Origin: a virus
IMG/VR virus record: IMGVR_UViG_3300011189_000006
Span: 27,135-91,134 of that record
Length of the DNA: 64,000 nt
Reading direction: 5' to 3' (one strand)
In this document: one piece after another, positions 33,817-42,897 of the stretch
How positions within the stretch are numbered: the stretch's first letter is position 1
Layout of the letters: every line of letters begins with the position of its first letter
The notes under the pieces: model-generated
Told to the model about the DNA's origin: nothing
Databases searched by the model: none
The model's input: only the letters and a program-made list of their open reading frames with translations
Position numbers and translations under genes: made by a program

Positions 33817-34293
33817 ATGGAAAGAATATTAAAATACTATGATTTTATAAATGAAAGTTATGAATTTAAAAACACAACAAGAGACCTCTATGACACAGCA
33901 GTTTCATATACATTCACAAATAGAGATAATATCGAATTTAGAGTAATATTTGAATTAAAAGATTATACATGGTGTAGAGTATATGGTATAGTTGGTGCTA
34001 AACAATTTAGAGAATTAGATAAACCAGATGCGATAAATGTTGTGAAAACAGTTACTGAGATAACCATCGATTTCATCAATAGGTATGATCCAAAAATAAT
34101 ATTGATAGAACACATACCCTCTGAATCAGAAAAAGATGACGAACTCTATAGACCAAGTGATGAAAACAAAAGAACTAGAGTCCATAGAAGATTTTTACTA
34201 CGTCTTTTACCCAAAAATTATAAATATTCTAATGAAGGCCCAAGTTCTATGATAACTAGAATAGAAGATCAAAACAAAGAATACCATGAATAA
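33817..34293 (+). CDS. Tagged internal-protein candidate, paralogue 1
   Basis: 158 residues. The N-terminus MERILKYYDFINES fits the capsid-targeting tag, INE being the possible cleavage site. The body, SYTFTNRDNIEFRVIFELKD ... PDAINVVKTVTEITIDFINR ... HRRFLLRLLPKNYKYSNEG, is clearly related to the next gene, about one third identical by eye. It resembles a small family widespread in phages with a TxIxxDFIxxxxP core. Function unknown. Confidence 0.7.
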   Translation: MERILKYYDFINESYEFKNTTRDLYDTAVSYTFTNRDNIEFRVIFELKDYTWCRVYGIVGAKQFRELDKPDAINVVKTVTEITIDFINRYDPKIILIEHIPSESEKDDELYRPSDENKRTRVHRRFLLRLLPKNYKYSNEGPSSMITRIEDQNKEYHE

Positions 34294-34738
34294 CTTAATT
34301 AAATATTACGAGTTTATATCGGAGAAGTATAATTTTGAGATTATAAACAATCCCTCACCTTTCCGTATCCAATATACTTTTACTAATAGAGACAATATAA
34401 AATTTAATGTAATTTTCACACAATTTAGTAAGTACTGGGAGCGTGAATACTCTACTACATTAGATACTCCATTTGCAATGCTTGAAAAACCTGATTCCAT
34501 AAATGTAATAGCTACTATCACTGCAATAACTATTGATTTTTTAAATAAAAATAAACCAAATGTTATAATTATACCACACATATCTAGCAAAAAAGAAAAA
34601 GAAAAAAATAACTATGATCCATATTCTGAAAATCAAAGACTCATAGCAAACAGAAGGTTCTTAACAAGGGAATTGCCTAGTGATTATATGTATACCAACG
34701 ATGGGAGTAGTTCTATAATAACTAAGAGAACTTCTTAG
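34286..34738 (+). CDS. Tagged internal-protein candidate, paralogue 2
   Basis: 150 residues, MNNLIKYYEFISEK: tag with ISE. It shares with paralogue 1 the blocks YTFTNRDNIKFNVIF, PDSINVIATITAITIDFLN and NRRFLTRELPSDYMYTNDG. It overlaps the end of paralogue 1 by 8 nt and the convergent flavodoxin-like gene by 17 nt. A recent tandem duplication; function unknown. Confidence 0.7.
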   Translation: MNNLIKYYEFISEKYNFEIINNPSPFRIQYTFTNRDNIKFNVIFTQFSKYWEREYSTTLDTPFAMLEKPDSINVIATITAITIDFLNKNKPNVIIIPHISSKKEKEKNNYDPYSENQRLIANRRFLTRELPSDYMYTNDGSSSIITKRTS

Positions 34739-35414
34739 CCTTTTCTTCAAGATCTTTAAGATTAGTCTTATATGGATTTTCTTTTATCATATTATGTGCA
34801 TGTATAGTATTACTAACTAAAAAATATGCCCCCTTATTTGTATAAAGGTGTTTCTCACCACCAGCCTCTATATACGAAGCACCTGGACCAGCATCACCTA
34901 CCCAATAACAATCTGCATTAGGTGGTATTGTACAACCCAAGTGTGCAAGATTGAAAAGTGTTATTGAAGCAACACCATGTACACCATCCTCATTACCAGT
35001 TATGACAACACCACCAACTTTTCCATATAGTTTGGGTTGACCTAAGTCATTAGTATCTGAATAAGCACCTATCATTCTCTCAAATATAATTTGTGTGATT
35101 GATGTTCTTTCACCAAACCATATAGCGGTTCCTATTAATATGATATCAGCATCTAGCATTTTCTGATAAATTTCTGGAAACTTATCATCTTCTGATATCT
35201 TATCAACCGTATTACCAAAGTCCATTTTATATTTTGCTACTCTAACTATTTCAACCTCTACATCTTGGTCATGATCCTCATATGCTTGTTCTACTCTTTT
35301 TAGGAGTGCATCAGTATTAGACTCACCACTCTCTTTTAGCGTACAGTTCAACATAAGGACTTTTGTTTTGTCATTATTTACATCTTCTCTAAAGTATTCT
35401 ATGAATTTTTTCAT
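34722..35414 (-). CDS. Flavodoxin-fold NAD(P)H:FMN reductase with capsid-targeting-type N-terminus
   Basis: 230 residues. After MKKFIEYFREDVNND comes a flavodoxin-like fold: TKVLMLNCTLKESGESNTDALL (FMN phosphate loop), ADIILIGTAIWFGERTS and GKVGGVVITGNEDGVHGVAS. The family reduces FMN or quinones with NAD(P)H. The N-terminal extension before the fold is just the size of the tag seen on other genes. The late-type TTAATATATAGAG directly precedes the start, so it is probably late and packaged (inference). Confidence 0.85.
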   Translation of the reverse strand: MKKFIEYFREDVNNDKTKVLMLNCTLKESGESNTDALLKRVEQAYEDHDQDVEVEIVRVAKYKMDFGNTVDKISEDDKFPEIYQKMLDADIILIGTAIWFGERTSITQIIFERMIGAYSDTNDLGQPKLYGKVGGVVITGNEDGVHGVASITLFNLAHLGCTIPPNADCYWVGDAGPGASYIEAGGEKHLYTNKGAYFLVSNTIHAHNMIKENPYKTNLKDLEEKAKKFS

Positions 35415-35478
35415 ACTCTATATATTAATTTTTTAGTAGTTAAAACATTATATTAATTTTATATATAGAAGAAAAAAA

Positions 35479-35709
35479 ATGTTAGATTTTATTGGATGGG
35501 TTGCAACAATTTTAATAATAATATCATTTATATTCAGAGACATATATAAATTAAGGCTATTTAGTATGATAGGAGCTTTCTTATGGATTGTATATGGTAT
35601 CATGGCTAATGCTTATCCAATTATAATTTTAAACGTTGTAGTGGCAATTATACAAGTTTATTGGCTTAATAGAATAAAAAGAGATAAAAAGTTAGATTGT
35701 TCTAAATAA
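35479..35709 (+). CDS. Small YgjV/SemiSWEET-like membrane protein
   Basis: 76 residues with three membrane spans: LDFIGWVATILIIISFIF, RLFSMIGAFLWIVYGIM and YPIIILNVVVAIIQVYWL. The GWxATxLxxxSF ... WxxYG...P....N pattern is that of the YgjV/SemiSWEET group. A transport role is only inferred. TTTTATATATAG late-type motif upstream. Confidence 0.7.
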   Translation: MLDFIGWVATILIIISFIFRDIYKLRLFSMIGAFLWIVYGIMANAYPIIILNVVVAIIQVYWLNRIKRDKKLDCSK

Positions 35710-35880
35710 TGTTTAGATATAAACAACAATTTAAGTCATGTACTAACATCTGATGGAATATGTCGTGGTATGAACATCCCAAATACAAACACATCACGCA
35801 CAATTAGTGAGTGGATGCAAATTCTATTGGAATAACTAAAGCCTATTCAGATACTAACGACTATTCCATTAATTGATATT

Positions 35881-36273
35881 TTAAAATTGGGATATGAAGT
35901 ATATCGACATAGAGATATAACTAATTAATAAGATAACAAAGACTATGTTTTCGTATTTTTTAAGCGTTTTATCAATTATATTACTACTATCAGATAGATA
36001 ACTTATTTTATTACCACGTAGTAAATTAATTGTTGAGTTTAATAGGAACATTCTGCTTATACCCATATAGAATAAGAATATAAAAGCATCAATAGAGAAG
36101 TAGAAAATAAGGTATGATACTAGCGACCAGATAAGTACATTATATACAAAATCTACTTTATGCCACATTTTCATATATACATATTTGTGTGCACTACTTG
36201 ACTTCCATACATAATAGTCCTGCAAACCCTCTATTATAAATATTACCGATATTATTGCTATTATTATTTCCAT
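35881..36273 (-). CDS. Membrane protein
   Basis: 130 residues with about four hydrophobic segments (IIIAIISVIFIIEGL, VYNVLIWSLVSYLIFYF, AFIFLFYMGISRMFLL, IVFVILLISYISMSIYF). Unknown function. The 171 nt before it (35710-35880) hold no credible gene. Confidence 0.6.
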   Translation of the reverse strand: MEIIIAIISVIFIIEGLQDYYVWKSSSAHKYVYMKMWHKVDFVYNVLIWSLVSYLIFYFSIDAFIFLFYMGISRMFLLNSTINLLRGNKISYLSDSSNIIDKTLKKYENIVFVILLISYISMSIYFISQF

Positions 36274-36317
36274 TTTTATTATATTTTTTATAAAGATACA
36301 ACTAAATATTTAATTCC

Positions 36318-36671
36318 TTACTTTTTATTGAAAATATATTTAACCCATGCAAACCTTTTTCGATTATCTAAATAATCAAAATCCTTCTCATTTTTATATG
36401 CTTCTATCTCAAAAGATATATTTCTATAAGCACCTTGCCCAGATCCAAATATGAACAGTCCAAAAAAGTACTCTAATATATAAACGATATAGAATAAAAT
36501 GACTAGCATTTCTTCTTGTTGTTTTATATGTATTTTCTCGTGGTTTAGTGTTTTAACAGTAGAATAAGACCTTAAAATAATATAAGGATATAATGTTATT
36601 CCACCTATTTTCATAAACCAACTAAGATTGTCTAGAATTTTGTTTGATCGAATAACGATTGGTATCTTCAT
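36318..36671 (-). CDS. Small HExxH-type membrane metalloprotease-like protein
   Basis: 117 residues. The motif LNHEKIHIKQQEE holds HExxH; a Glu-containing SFEIEAYKNEKDF lies about 50 residues later, as a third ligand might. A membrane segment ILFYIVYILEYFFGLFIFG lies between. The family is seen in Bacteroidota genomes as a short uncharacterised protein. Peptidase activity is inferred. Confidence 0.65.
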   Translation of the reverse strand: MKIPIVIRSNKILDNLSWFMKIGGITLYPYIILRSYSTVKTLNHEKIHIKQQEEMLVILFYIVYILEYFFGLFIFGSGQGAYRNISFEIEAYKNEKDFDYLDNRKRFAWVKYIFNKK

Positions 36672-36722
36672 ATTTTTTGTTTATTATTATATATTATTTA
36701 CGTAAAATGTAAATTATTTTAA

Positions 36723-36730
36723 TATATTTG
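36723..36730 (+). promoter_or_regulatory. Bacteroidota-type -7 promoter element
   Basis: AATATATTTGTAG: TATATTTG at 36723-36730, before the small gene at 36799. Confidence 0.45.
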
Positions 36731-36798
36731 TAGCAGATTAAATTGTACGCATTTAAATAATAAGACTAAAATTAATATATAATAATAAACAAAAAAAT

Positions 36799-36975
36799 AT
36801 GGATAAGAAAACAAAAGAGGTGCTAGACAAGTTAAGACTACCAATCCACTATACTTTTATAGCAAATTATATATTAAAAAGAGATGAAAAGTATACCTTA
36901 TTATTTTTAAAAGAATTAGAAAATCTTGGATATATTAAGGAACACTCTGCTGGTGGATACTATGTAGCCGTATAA
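36799..36975 (+). CDS. Small winged-helix-like protein
   Basis: 58 residues: MDKKTKEVLDKLRLPIHYTF, then ANYILKRDEKYTLLFLKELE and GYIKEHSAGGYYV. Three helices and a two-strand wing would fit a tiny winged-helix DNA-binding protein. It lies behind a TATATTTG promoter. Confidence 0.55.
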   Translation: MDKKTKEVLDKLRLPIHYTFIANYILKRDEKYTLLFLKELENLGYIKEHSAGGYYVAV

Positions 36976-36993
36976 ATACTTTATATATACAAT

Positions 36994-37824
36994 ATGATGA
37001 GAATATTATTTATGTTGTTGATTATTAGTATATTATACTCGTGTTCTGTTTTTAAAAAAAAAGACATAGAAGTTTACACTAAATCTAGTTATATAACATA
37101 CACACCATTAGAACTCCCTATCTTAAAAAGTAATAGAACAGAAGAAGATGGTATGATTTTTATAGAAGAAGCAATGTTAACACACGAACCAGTGCTTCTA
37201 TCTGAACCAATTCACTTATTAGTATCACCAAAAGCCTCTGGTAAAAAAGAGAATTTAATAGATATAAATAATAAAATAGACACCTCTTTGGTAAAATATG
37301 ATGATATTGGAATAATAGCTTATAATGTTCCTAAAAAATTCAAGGTGAATGAATATTCTACAATAAAGCTAAGAATATCCAAATCAGATGATGCCATTGC
37401 TATTGTTGGTGGGAATAGAGGTATATCCATAATAGGTAAAAATTCTAAAGATAAAGTTATTTTAGAGTCTATAAAAATAGATGATATAATGACTGCCATA
37501 CTATATAGTGATAATGATTCTGCTATAATAGAACTTGTTAATAAGAACGAGACACAGAATATACACAAAAATGGATACACAGAATGGATTTGGCGAATAA
37601 AACCACTTAATGATAAGCCAAATTACCTAAAACTTATAGTAAGTATATCTGGTAGGGATATAGTAGTTTACGAGAAAACAATACCAGTAGATGGTGATTT
37701 TTGGTTTGAATCAACTTCGTGGTTAGAAAAGTGGTGGGAAGTTTTAGCCACCACTCTAATAATACCCATCGTTATACCTATTTTTATTTATTATAAAAGG
37801 AAATCAAACAAAGAGAGGTCTTGA
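36994..37824 (+). CDS. Lipoprotein with C-terminal membrane anchor
   Basis: 276 residues. The signal peptide [18 protein letters not shown] ends in a lipobox-like LYSC, so Cys17 is probably lipidated. The periplasmic domain has [18 protein letters not shown] and [18 protein letters not shown], strand-rich. A C-terminal membrane span [17 protein letters not shown] leads to a basic tail. The double anchoring could recall a unimolecular spanin, but the size and the TerB/lipoprotein-like fold leave it open. It overlaps the convergent glyA by 21 nt. TTTATATATAC late-type motif upstream. Confidence 0.65.
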   Translation: MMRILFMLLIISILYSCSVFKKKDIEVYTKSSYITYTPLELPILKSNRTEEDGMIFIEEAMLTHEPVLLSEPIHLLVSPKASGKKENLIDINNKIDTSLVKYDDIGIIAYNVPKKFKVNEYSTIKLRISKSDDAIAIVGGNRGISIIGKNSKDKVILESIKIDDIMTAILYSDNDSAIIELVNKNETQNIHKNGYTEWIWRIKPLNDKPNYLKLIVSISGRDIVVYEKTIPVDGDFWFESTSWLEKWWEVLATTLIIPIVIPIFIYYKRKSNKERS

Positions 37825-39072
37825 AGACATCATCTCGTTTACCTGTTTTTTAACTTCACTTATAGTATATTCGTCATCGATGTTACAAAGAACAACATCT
37901 ATTAAATAAACTATCTTTACCATATCTTTTTCTACTAAGCCTCTTGTAGTAACTGCTGGTGTACCTATCCTTATACCAGAGGTTACAAACGGAGATTTAG
38001 TATCGAATGGTATCATATTCTTATTAACTGTTATATCAGCACTCTCTAGAGCCTTTTCTGCTTCCTTACCATTGATATTTTTATTATTTAAATCTATAAG
38101 AACCATATGATTATCAGTTCCACCAGATACTATATTATATCCTTTTAAAATAAACTCATCTGATAATTTCTTAGAGTTTTTAATAACTTGTTTTTGATAC
38201 TCTACATACTTAGGAGTAAGTGCTTCACCAAAGGCTATGGCTTTACCAGCTATGATGTGTTCTAATGGACCACCTTGTGTACCAGGGAATATAGATGAAT
38301 CAAGTATTGACGACATTTTTTTAAAATCCCCATTTTTAAGTTTTATACCAAATGGATTTTCAAAATCTTTACCCATTAATATAATACCACCTCTTGGTCC
38401 TCTTATCGTTTTATGTGTAGTTGATGTTATTATATGACAATGGTTAACTGGGCTTTTTAAAAGACCAGCAGCTATAAGACCAGAAGGATGAGCCATATCT
38501 GCTAGAAGTATAGCACCAACTTTATCTGCAACTTCTCTGAAGAATTTATAATCTATTTCTCTAGAATAAGCAGATGCACCAGCTATTATTAATTTAGGTC
38601 TTTCTTTTAAAGCTATCCTCTCAACCTCTTTATAGTCTATAAGACCAGTATCTCTATCAACACCATAAAATAGTGGTGTATACAATTTACCAGAAAAATT
38701 AACAGATGATCCGTGAGTTAAATGACCACCATGTGCTAAGTCAAATCCTAATATCTTATCACCTGGATTTAAACAGACTGAAAAAACTGCGGTATTGGCC
38801 TGAGAACCAGAATGTGGTTGCACATTAACATATTCAACACCAAAGAGCTTCTTAGCTCTCTCAATCGCAAGTATTTCCACCTCATCTACTACCTGACACC
38901 CACCATAATAACGTTTACCTGGGTAGCCCTCAGCATACTTATTTGTCAAAACAGATCCACATGCATCCATAACATCTTGACTAGTAAAATTCTCACTTGC
39001 AATAAGCTCTAGGCTATTTACTTGTCTTTCTCTTTCCCTTTCAATTAATCTAAATATCTCTTTATCTTGCAT
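37804..39072 (-). CDS. glyA: Serine hydroxymethyltransferase
   Basis: 422 residues, full family length. Key regions are [63 protein letters not shown] with the PLP-binding Lys, and [14 protein letters not shown]. It converts serine and tetrahydrofolate to glycine and 5,10-methylene-THF, the one-carbon donor for thymidylate or hydroxymethyl-pyrimidine synthesis. In a phage it would support nucleotide supply. The ATAATATATAAAA motif before it suggests late-type control, which is unusual for a metabolic gene. Confidence 0.97.
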   Translation of the reverse strand: MQDKEIFRLIERERERQVNSLELIASENFTSQDVMDACGSVLTNKYAEGYPGKRYYGGCQVVDEVEILAIERAKKLFGVEYVNVQPHSGSQANTAVFSVCLNPGDKILGFDLAHGGHLTHGSSVNFSGKLYTPLFYGVDRDTGLIDYKEVERIALKERPKLIIAGASAYSREIDYKFFREVADKVGAILLADMAHPSGLIAAGLLKSPVNHCHIITSTTHKTIRGPRGGIILMGKDFENPFGIKLKNGDFKKMSSILDSSIFPGTQGGPLEHIIAGKAIAFGEALTPKYVEYQKQVIKNSKKLSDEFILKGYNIVSGGTDNHMVLIDLNNKNINGKEAEKALESADITVNKNMIPFDTKSPFVTSGIRIGTPAVTTRGLVEKDMVKIVYLIDVVLCNIDDEYTISEVKKQVNEMMSSRPLFV

Positions 39073-39107
39073 GTTTTTATTTTTATATATTATAGTCAGA
39101 AAACTAA

Positions 39108-39135
39108 AAAAGTCCTTAATTTCTTAAGGACTTTT
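39108..39135 (-). terminator. Rho-independent terminator
   Basis: AAAAGTCCTTAA (39108-39119), 4-nt loop, TTAAGGACTTTT (39124-39135). A/T arms on both sides. It ends the minus-strand genes upstream, just before glyA. Confidence 0.85.
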
Positions 39136-39150
39136 AATATAAATGTTATA

Positions 39151-39474
39151 CTAAGATGATTGCCCTATCCTATATGCAATGTCAAAATTGTGTCTTATTG
39201 CCATTTCTATATCAAAATCAGGTGGTAAGTTATTTGAATCATTTGCCATTTTAGTATACCAATCTTTCCAATCAGCTTGCTTTACAATTTCATATTTCTC
39301 ATTTTTGTTAACAATACCAAACTTTATGATTACACAATGTGGTGTTGGGAATTTAACGCTTATTGGGTTTATAACCAAGCTTTCCACATTCTTAGCTTTC
39401 ATAATAAAGATATCAGCTATTTTTTTATACATTCTATATAAAAATTTATTTCTTGAAATTTCAAATTGATCCAT
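39151..39474 (-). CDS. Hypothetical protein
   Basis: 107 residues. The sequence ISVKFPTPHCVIIKFGIVNK and ADWKDWYTKMANDSNN suggests a small beta sheet followed by helices. Its start lies 3 nt from the stop of the membrane gene upstream. Unknown. Confidence 0.6.
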   Translation of the reverse strand: MDQFEISRNKFLYRMYKKIADIFIMKAKNVESLVINPISVKFPTPHCVIIKFGIVNKNEKYEIVKQADWKDWYTKMANDSNNLPPDFDIEMAIRHNFDIAYRIGQSS

Positions 39475-39477
39475 AGT

Positions 39478-39714
39478 TTAAATATTAATTAGGTATCTGT
39501 AAAAACTTTTACCAGTTTTTACAAAAATTGTTATTATTAAATCCATAATGAGCCATAGCAAAAATATAACACCAAGTATGTTAGCAATTATTGGCATTCC
39601 ATTTTCAACAAACGACTTGTATATTAATGAGAATATAAACAATTCAGCAATCATATACCAAAATGTTATAAACACTCTGTGTACTAAATTAGTAATAAAG
39701 AATATAAAGTTCAT
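39478..39714 (-). CDS. Small membrane protein
   Basis: 78 residues with two hydrophobic spans (FITFWYMIAELFIFSLIY and IIANILGVIFLLWLIMDLI). Packed between two minus-strand genes. Unknown. Confidence 0.6.
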   Translation of the reverse strand: MNFIFFITNLVHRVFITFWYMIAELFIFSLIYKSFVENGMPIIANILGVIFLLWLIMDLIITIFVKTGKSFYRYLINI

Positions 39715-39800
39715 AATATTTTTATTTAATCAAATATAATAAAATATATTGACATACACTAATTTATTAAATAATTTTAGTTCTTTATCTTCACAACCAC

Positions 39801-40427
39801 CTATTCTGTGTACTTCTTATAGGAATAATATAAGAATAGTGTTGAAAATAATAATAAGAAATATAGTTCGAAGTATGTAGCTATAACCATCAATAGTATA
39901 ACCGTAATCATAGAAATTAAGCCAGTCTTTTTCTTATGCTTGGGTATACTTTTAAGTTCTAAAAAAGATTCTAATATAACACCACCATCGAGGGATGTTA
40001 TTGGTAACATATTAGTTATAAATAAAGTAATATTTATAATCATCATATAGATTAAAAACACATCTAGGAGAGCAATCTTTAAATAGGTAGTAAGTAGTAA
40101 TATTATGAATGAAATACCAAATAGTATTAGATTAGACAGTGGTCCAGAAAATGTTATAAAAATATCATCTTTTGGTTTTATATTACTAGACATCGATGCT
40201 GATCCAAATAAAATACCAATGTCAATACCATACACCTCATAACCCAGCGATAAGGCTGATCTTGCATGTGCTAGTTCATGAATTATTACGGATATAAATA
40301 TTGCTAATACTATTTCTATATTAAAAAATATGAATAATAGAAGAAAGAATAAGCTAAATGTAATTTGAACACCTTTGAATTTGAAAAGTTTAATACTTGT
40401 AAAAGTTGATATGATTTTTATTTTTAT
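39801..40427 (-). CDS. M50 (site-2-type) membrane metalloprotease without a canonical start codon
   Basis: The frame is open from 40427 to 39801. It contains VIIHELAHARSALSLGYEV (HExxH) and, further on, NMLPITSLDGGVI (NxxPxxxxDGG), the two metal-ligand motifs of M50 proteases, and several membrane spans. A GTG start at 40235 would remove HELAH and the first spans. Upstream the codons read I-K-I-K-I-I-S-T-F with no ATG, GTG or TTG; an ATA or ATC would have to serve, or the start was mutated from ATG. Intramembrane cleavage is the family role. Confidence 0.75.
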   Translation of the reverse strand: MKIKIISTFTSIKLFKFKGVQITFSLFFLLLFIFFNIEIVLAIFISVIIHELAHARSALSLGYEVYGIDIGILFGSASMSSNIKPKDDIFITFSGPLSNLILFGISFIILLLTTYLKIALLDVFLIYMMIINITLFITNMLPITSLDGGVILESFLELKSIPKHKKKTGLISMITVILLMVIATYFELYFLLLFSTLFLYYSYKKYTE

Positions 40428-40446
40428 TTATTTTGTGATTAATATG

Positions 40447-40959
40447 CTACTCACTTTTTAGCCTTTTTTTAGCACTATTAAAAGCGTTTTTGTAGCTTAC
40501 TAATTGCCCAACGCTTTGTCCAATAGTCCTAAAGTTATGTACTTTTAAAACAAGATACATATACTGTGCATTATCACTTAATGATAATACATTTACTCGA
40601 TTGTCTCTTACCACGCCTTTAAACTTATTCGGCAACATTTTCAAGGACTTAAGTCGTTTGTATATCTTTTTATCTGAAAAGTTATTAGCTTCTAAATATG
40701 ACATAAGGTTAATAATATTCTTTTCCAATTCTGATATATTATCAAGAGTATGATTAAGTTTATAAGCTCTTTCCTTCATCTTAAGGTAAGAAGCACCATC
40801 ATATATTTCCCTTTTGTTATAAAGAGTAACAGTAGCTTCTGTTAAAATACTGCTAGTTGCTAGATAATCTAGAAATGATGATAGATTTTCTTCGCTATGG
40901 AAAATTCTTAATTTCTTAGAGTATCTATTCTTTTTAACTGTCCATAGTTTATCATTCAT
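40447..40959 (-). CDS. Hypothetical helical protein
   Basis: 170 residues from ATG at 40959 (MNDKLWTVKKNRYSKKL); the frame extends two codons to a TTG. Basic and helical (NHTLDNISELEKNIINLM). It starts 3 nt after the RNA ligase stop and is co-transcribed with it. Unknown; an RNA-related role is possible by context only. Confidence 0.6.
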   Translation of the reverse strand: MNDKLWTVKKNRYSKKLRIFHSEENLSSFLDYLATSSILTEATVTLYNKREIYDGASYLKMKERAYKLNHTLDNISELEKNIINLMSYLEANNFSDKKIYKRLKSLKMLPNKFKGVVRDNRVNVLSLSDNAQYMYLVLKVHNFRTIGQSVGQLVSYKNAFNSAKKRLKSE

Positions 40960-40961
40960 AA

Positions 40962-42050
40962 TCAATTTATTTCTTCACCAGTTTCCTTATAGGCTGGGTT
41001 TATTAGCTTTAATCTAATGCTTTTACCATCTCTAGCATTTCTATCTACATATGGTCTTAGTACAAATCCCTCTCTTATGTGAATACTATTACCAGATACT
41101 AATTCTTTCCCTTTACATAACTTAATTATTTCTTTAGGTAGCGAATAATTAGTTTTAGTCTTTCTGATACCCTCCTCTTTGTTTTCATACAAAACTATTT
41201 CCTCTTCTTCTAGTTTTATATTACCATCAAAAAGAATAGGCACCCATAAATCTAATAGGTCTTGAGGAACTTTGTCATAAGGAATTGATATACTATTAAC
41301 CCTTACATCAAATATAAGAACAGAAGGCTTAATCCTACCATAACTATATCCACCTTGTACAGGTAGAACTTCACCAAATACTTGAACTATCCCATTATCA
41401 AAATTAGACTTAATCTTATTAACTATGTCATCATTTTTAGAAGCCTGCCAATATGTATTTGTTTCACTATCATCAATACATAAGCCTTTTTTAAGCATAC
41501 CTTTAGAAGAAACCATAGTTTCATCATTATCTAGGTCATGTGCTAGTATAAACTGACTACCATGTACTTTCTCTGTGATAATAACCCTTTCCCCTTGTAC
41601 AATTTGATTAATATAAATAGCAATTTGGTCACAATCATGACTACCTATATGGTTCATCTCATATGGTTTGACACTACCTTCCAATTCTTGGGGAATTGGG
41701 GGTTCATATTTAGATATACATAAATCATCTGATATATCGATACCTATACTATAATCGTCAAAATTAGGGACTAGGTGTTTTGGTACTAATATACCAGAGG
41801 ATATCTCACCTCTTAATCTCACACCTTTGACTCTATTATGATTTGACCCAACTAAATAATTCTCAAACGATGTCTTTATTTCCCCCTCTAGTACAGATTT
41901 TTCGGGTACAAATATTACTTCATCCCCATCTTTGTAGAGTCCCCTTTGGACTACAACTTGATAAGACCCTACTTTACCCACCTCTAATGCATCTGCATTA
42001 GGATGGGTGAATAGTTCTATTTTTTCTTTGCTTACTTTCCAATCACTCAT
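40962..42050 (-). CDS. RNA ligase, DraRnl/Rnl5-like
   Basis: 362 residues. An N-terminal OB-like domain (VGKVGSYQVVVQRGLYKDGD, VKGVRLRGEISSGIL) precedes the adenylyltransferase domain with VIITEKVHGSQFIL, where Lys of KVHG is the AMP-accepting residue. Then come VQVFGEVLPVQGGYSYGRI, EGFVLRP (motif IV) and SIRLKLINPAY (motif V, KxK-like). The arrangement with N-terminal OB domain matches Deinococcus-type RNA ligases, which seal nicks in RNA. It could repair tRNAs cut by host defences. Confidence 0.9.
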   Translation of the reverse strand: MSDWKVSKEKIELFTHPNADALEVGKVGSYQVVVQRGLYKDGDEVIFVPEKSVLEGEIKTSFENYLVGSNHNRVKGVRLRGEISSGILVPKHLVPNFDDYSIGIDISDDLCISKYEPPIPQELEGSVKPYEMNHIGSHDCDQIAIYINQIVQGERVIITEKVHGSQFILAHDLDNDETMVSSKGMLKKGLCIDDSETNTYWQASKNDDIVNKIKSNFDNGIVQVFGEVLPVQGGYSYGRIKPSVLIFDVRVNSISIPYDKVPQDLLDLWVPILFDGNIKLEEEEIVLYENKEEGIRKTKTNYSLPKEIIKLCKGKELVSGNSIHIREGFVLRPYVDRNARDGKSIRLKLINPAYKETGEEIN

Positions 42051-42079
42051 ATCTTTTTTTTTATTTATTGGTTATTAAA

Positions 42080-42817
42080 TTACTTTTTAAGAACTTCTTT
42101 ATAGTAGTAATCATCAAATCCTTCTAGCATTTCATTCATGCCTTTTTTCTTATTACCACCAATTACTTCGTCAATTATACCGAATTCTAATGCTTCATCG
42201 GAATGTAACCAGTTGTCAACTCTAGATGAGTTTAACATGTCTTCAAATGACTTTCCACAGTTTTCTGCCAATATCTTAAAAAGAATGTAATTATACTTTT
42301 CTGCCTCAATTTGGCCTACTCTAGTATCTTGTACATTACCTTGGCTACCATGTGATACCATGTGTGTCATTACCTTTGCATATGGTAGAGAAAATCTTTT
42401 ACCTTTAGCACCAGCTGATAGAATTACTGATCCCATAGATGCACACATACCAGTATTGATAGTCGCAATATCAGACTTTACATAATCCATAACATCAACA
42501 ATAGATAAGCCACTTTTAACACTTCCACCTGGTGTATCTATATGCATAGTTATATCTGAAGCATTATCTACATCGTCTAGATACATTAGTTGTGCCATCA
42601 CAATTGAGGACATACCATCACCTACCTCACCAGTGAGCCATAGTATTCTATCCCTAAGCATTCTAGAGAATATATCCATTTGAGTAACCCTAAGTTCTCT
42701 CTCTTCTAAAATATAAGGAGTTAAGCTTGATGATATTTGCTTATCTGCATAATCTAATTTTGATGTTGAAATTCCTCTTGAATTTGCAAATTTTTTGAAA
42801 TCTTTTCCGTTATTCAT
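42080..42817 (-). CDS. ClpP-like serine protease
   Basis: 245 residues with an ~80-residue N-terminal extension over bacterial ClpP core. The catalytic Ser is in GMCASMGSVIL, the His in KVMTHMVSHGSQGN, and the Asp in RVDNWLHSDEALEFGIID. MHIDTPGGSVKSGLSI forms the oxyanion and handle region. It may form a phage-specific proteolytic ring, replace or inhibit host ClpP, or mature capsid proteins; the S14 fold serves as prohead protease in some phages, but capsid genes are not nearby. A TATATTTG promoter lies 30 nt upstream. Confidence 0.9.
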   Translation of the reverse strand: MNNGKDFKKFANSRGISTSKLDYADKQISSSLTPYILEERELRVTQMDIFSRMLRDRILWLTGEVGDGMSSIVMAQLMYLDDVDNASDITMHIDTPGGSVKSGLSIVDVMDYVKSDIATINTGMCASMGSVILSAGAKGKRFSLPYAKVMTHMVSHGSQGNVQDTRVGQIEAEKYNYILFKILAENCGKSFEDMLNSSRVDNWLHSDEALEFGIIDEVIGGNKKKGMNEMLEGFDDYYYKEVLKK

Positions 42818-42846
42818 ATTTGTTTTTGTTGTTATTAATTAAGTGG

Positions 42847-42854
42847 CAAATATA
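42847..42854 (-). promoter_or_regulatory. Bacteroidota-type -7 promoter element before clpP-like gene
   Basis: TATATTTGCC on the minus strand, complement of 42847-42854, 30 nt before the ClpP start. This suggests early-type transcription of the protease, ligase and downstream genes. Confidence 0.55.
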
Positions 42855-42897
42855 GTAATATTTTTGTAATCTACCATATATATTTGATGTTATTAAT

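Noticed and set aside
40235-40237. GTG start for the M50 protease
   Set aside because: It would remove the HELAH zinc motif, which is intact and in frame just upstream.
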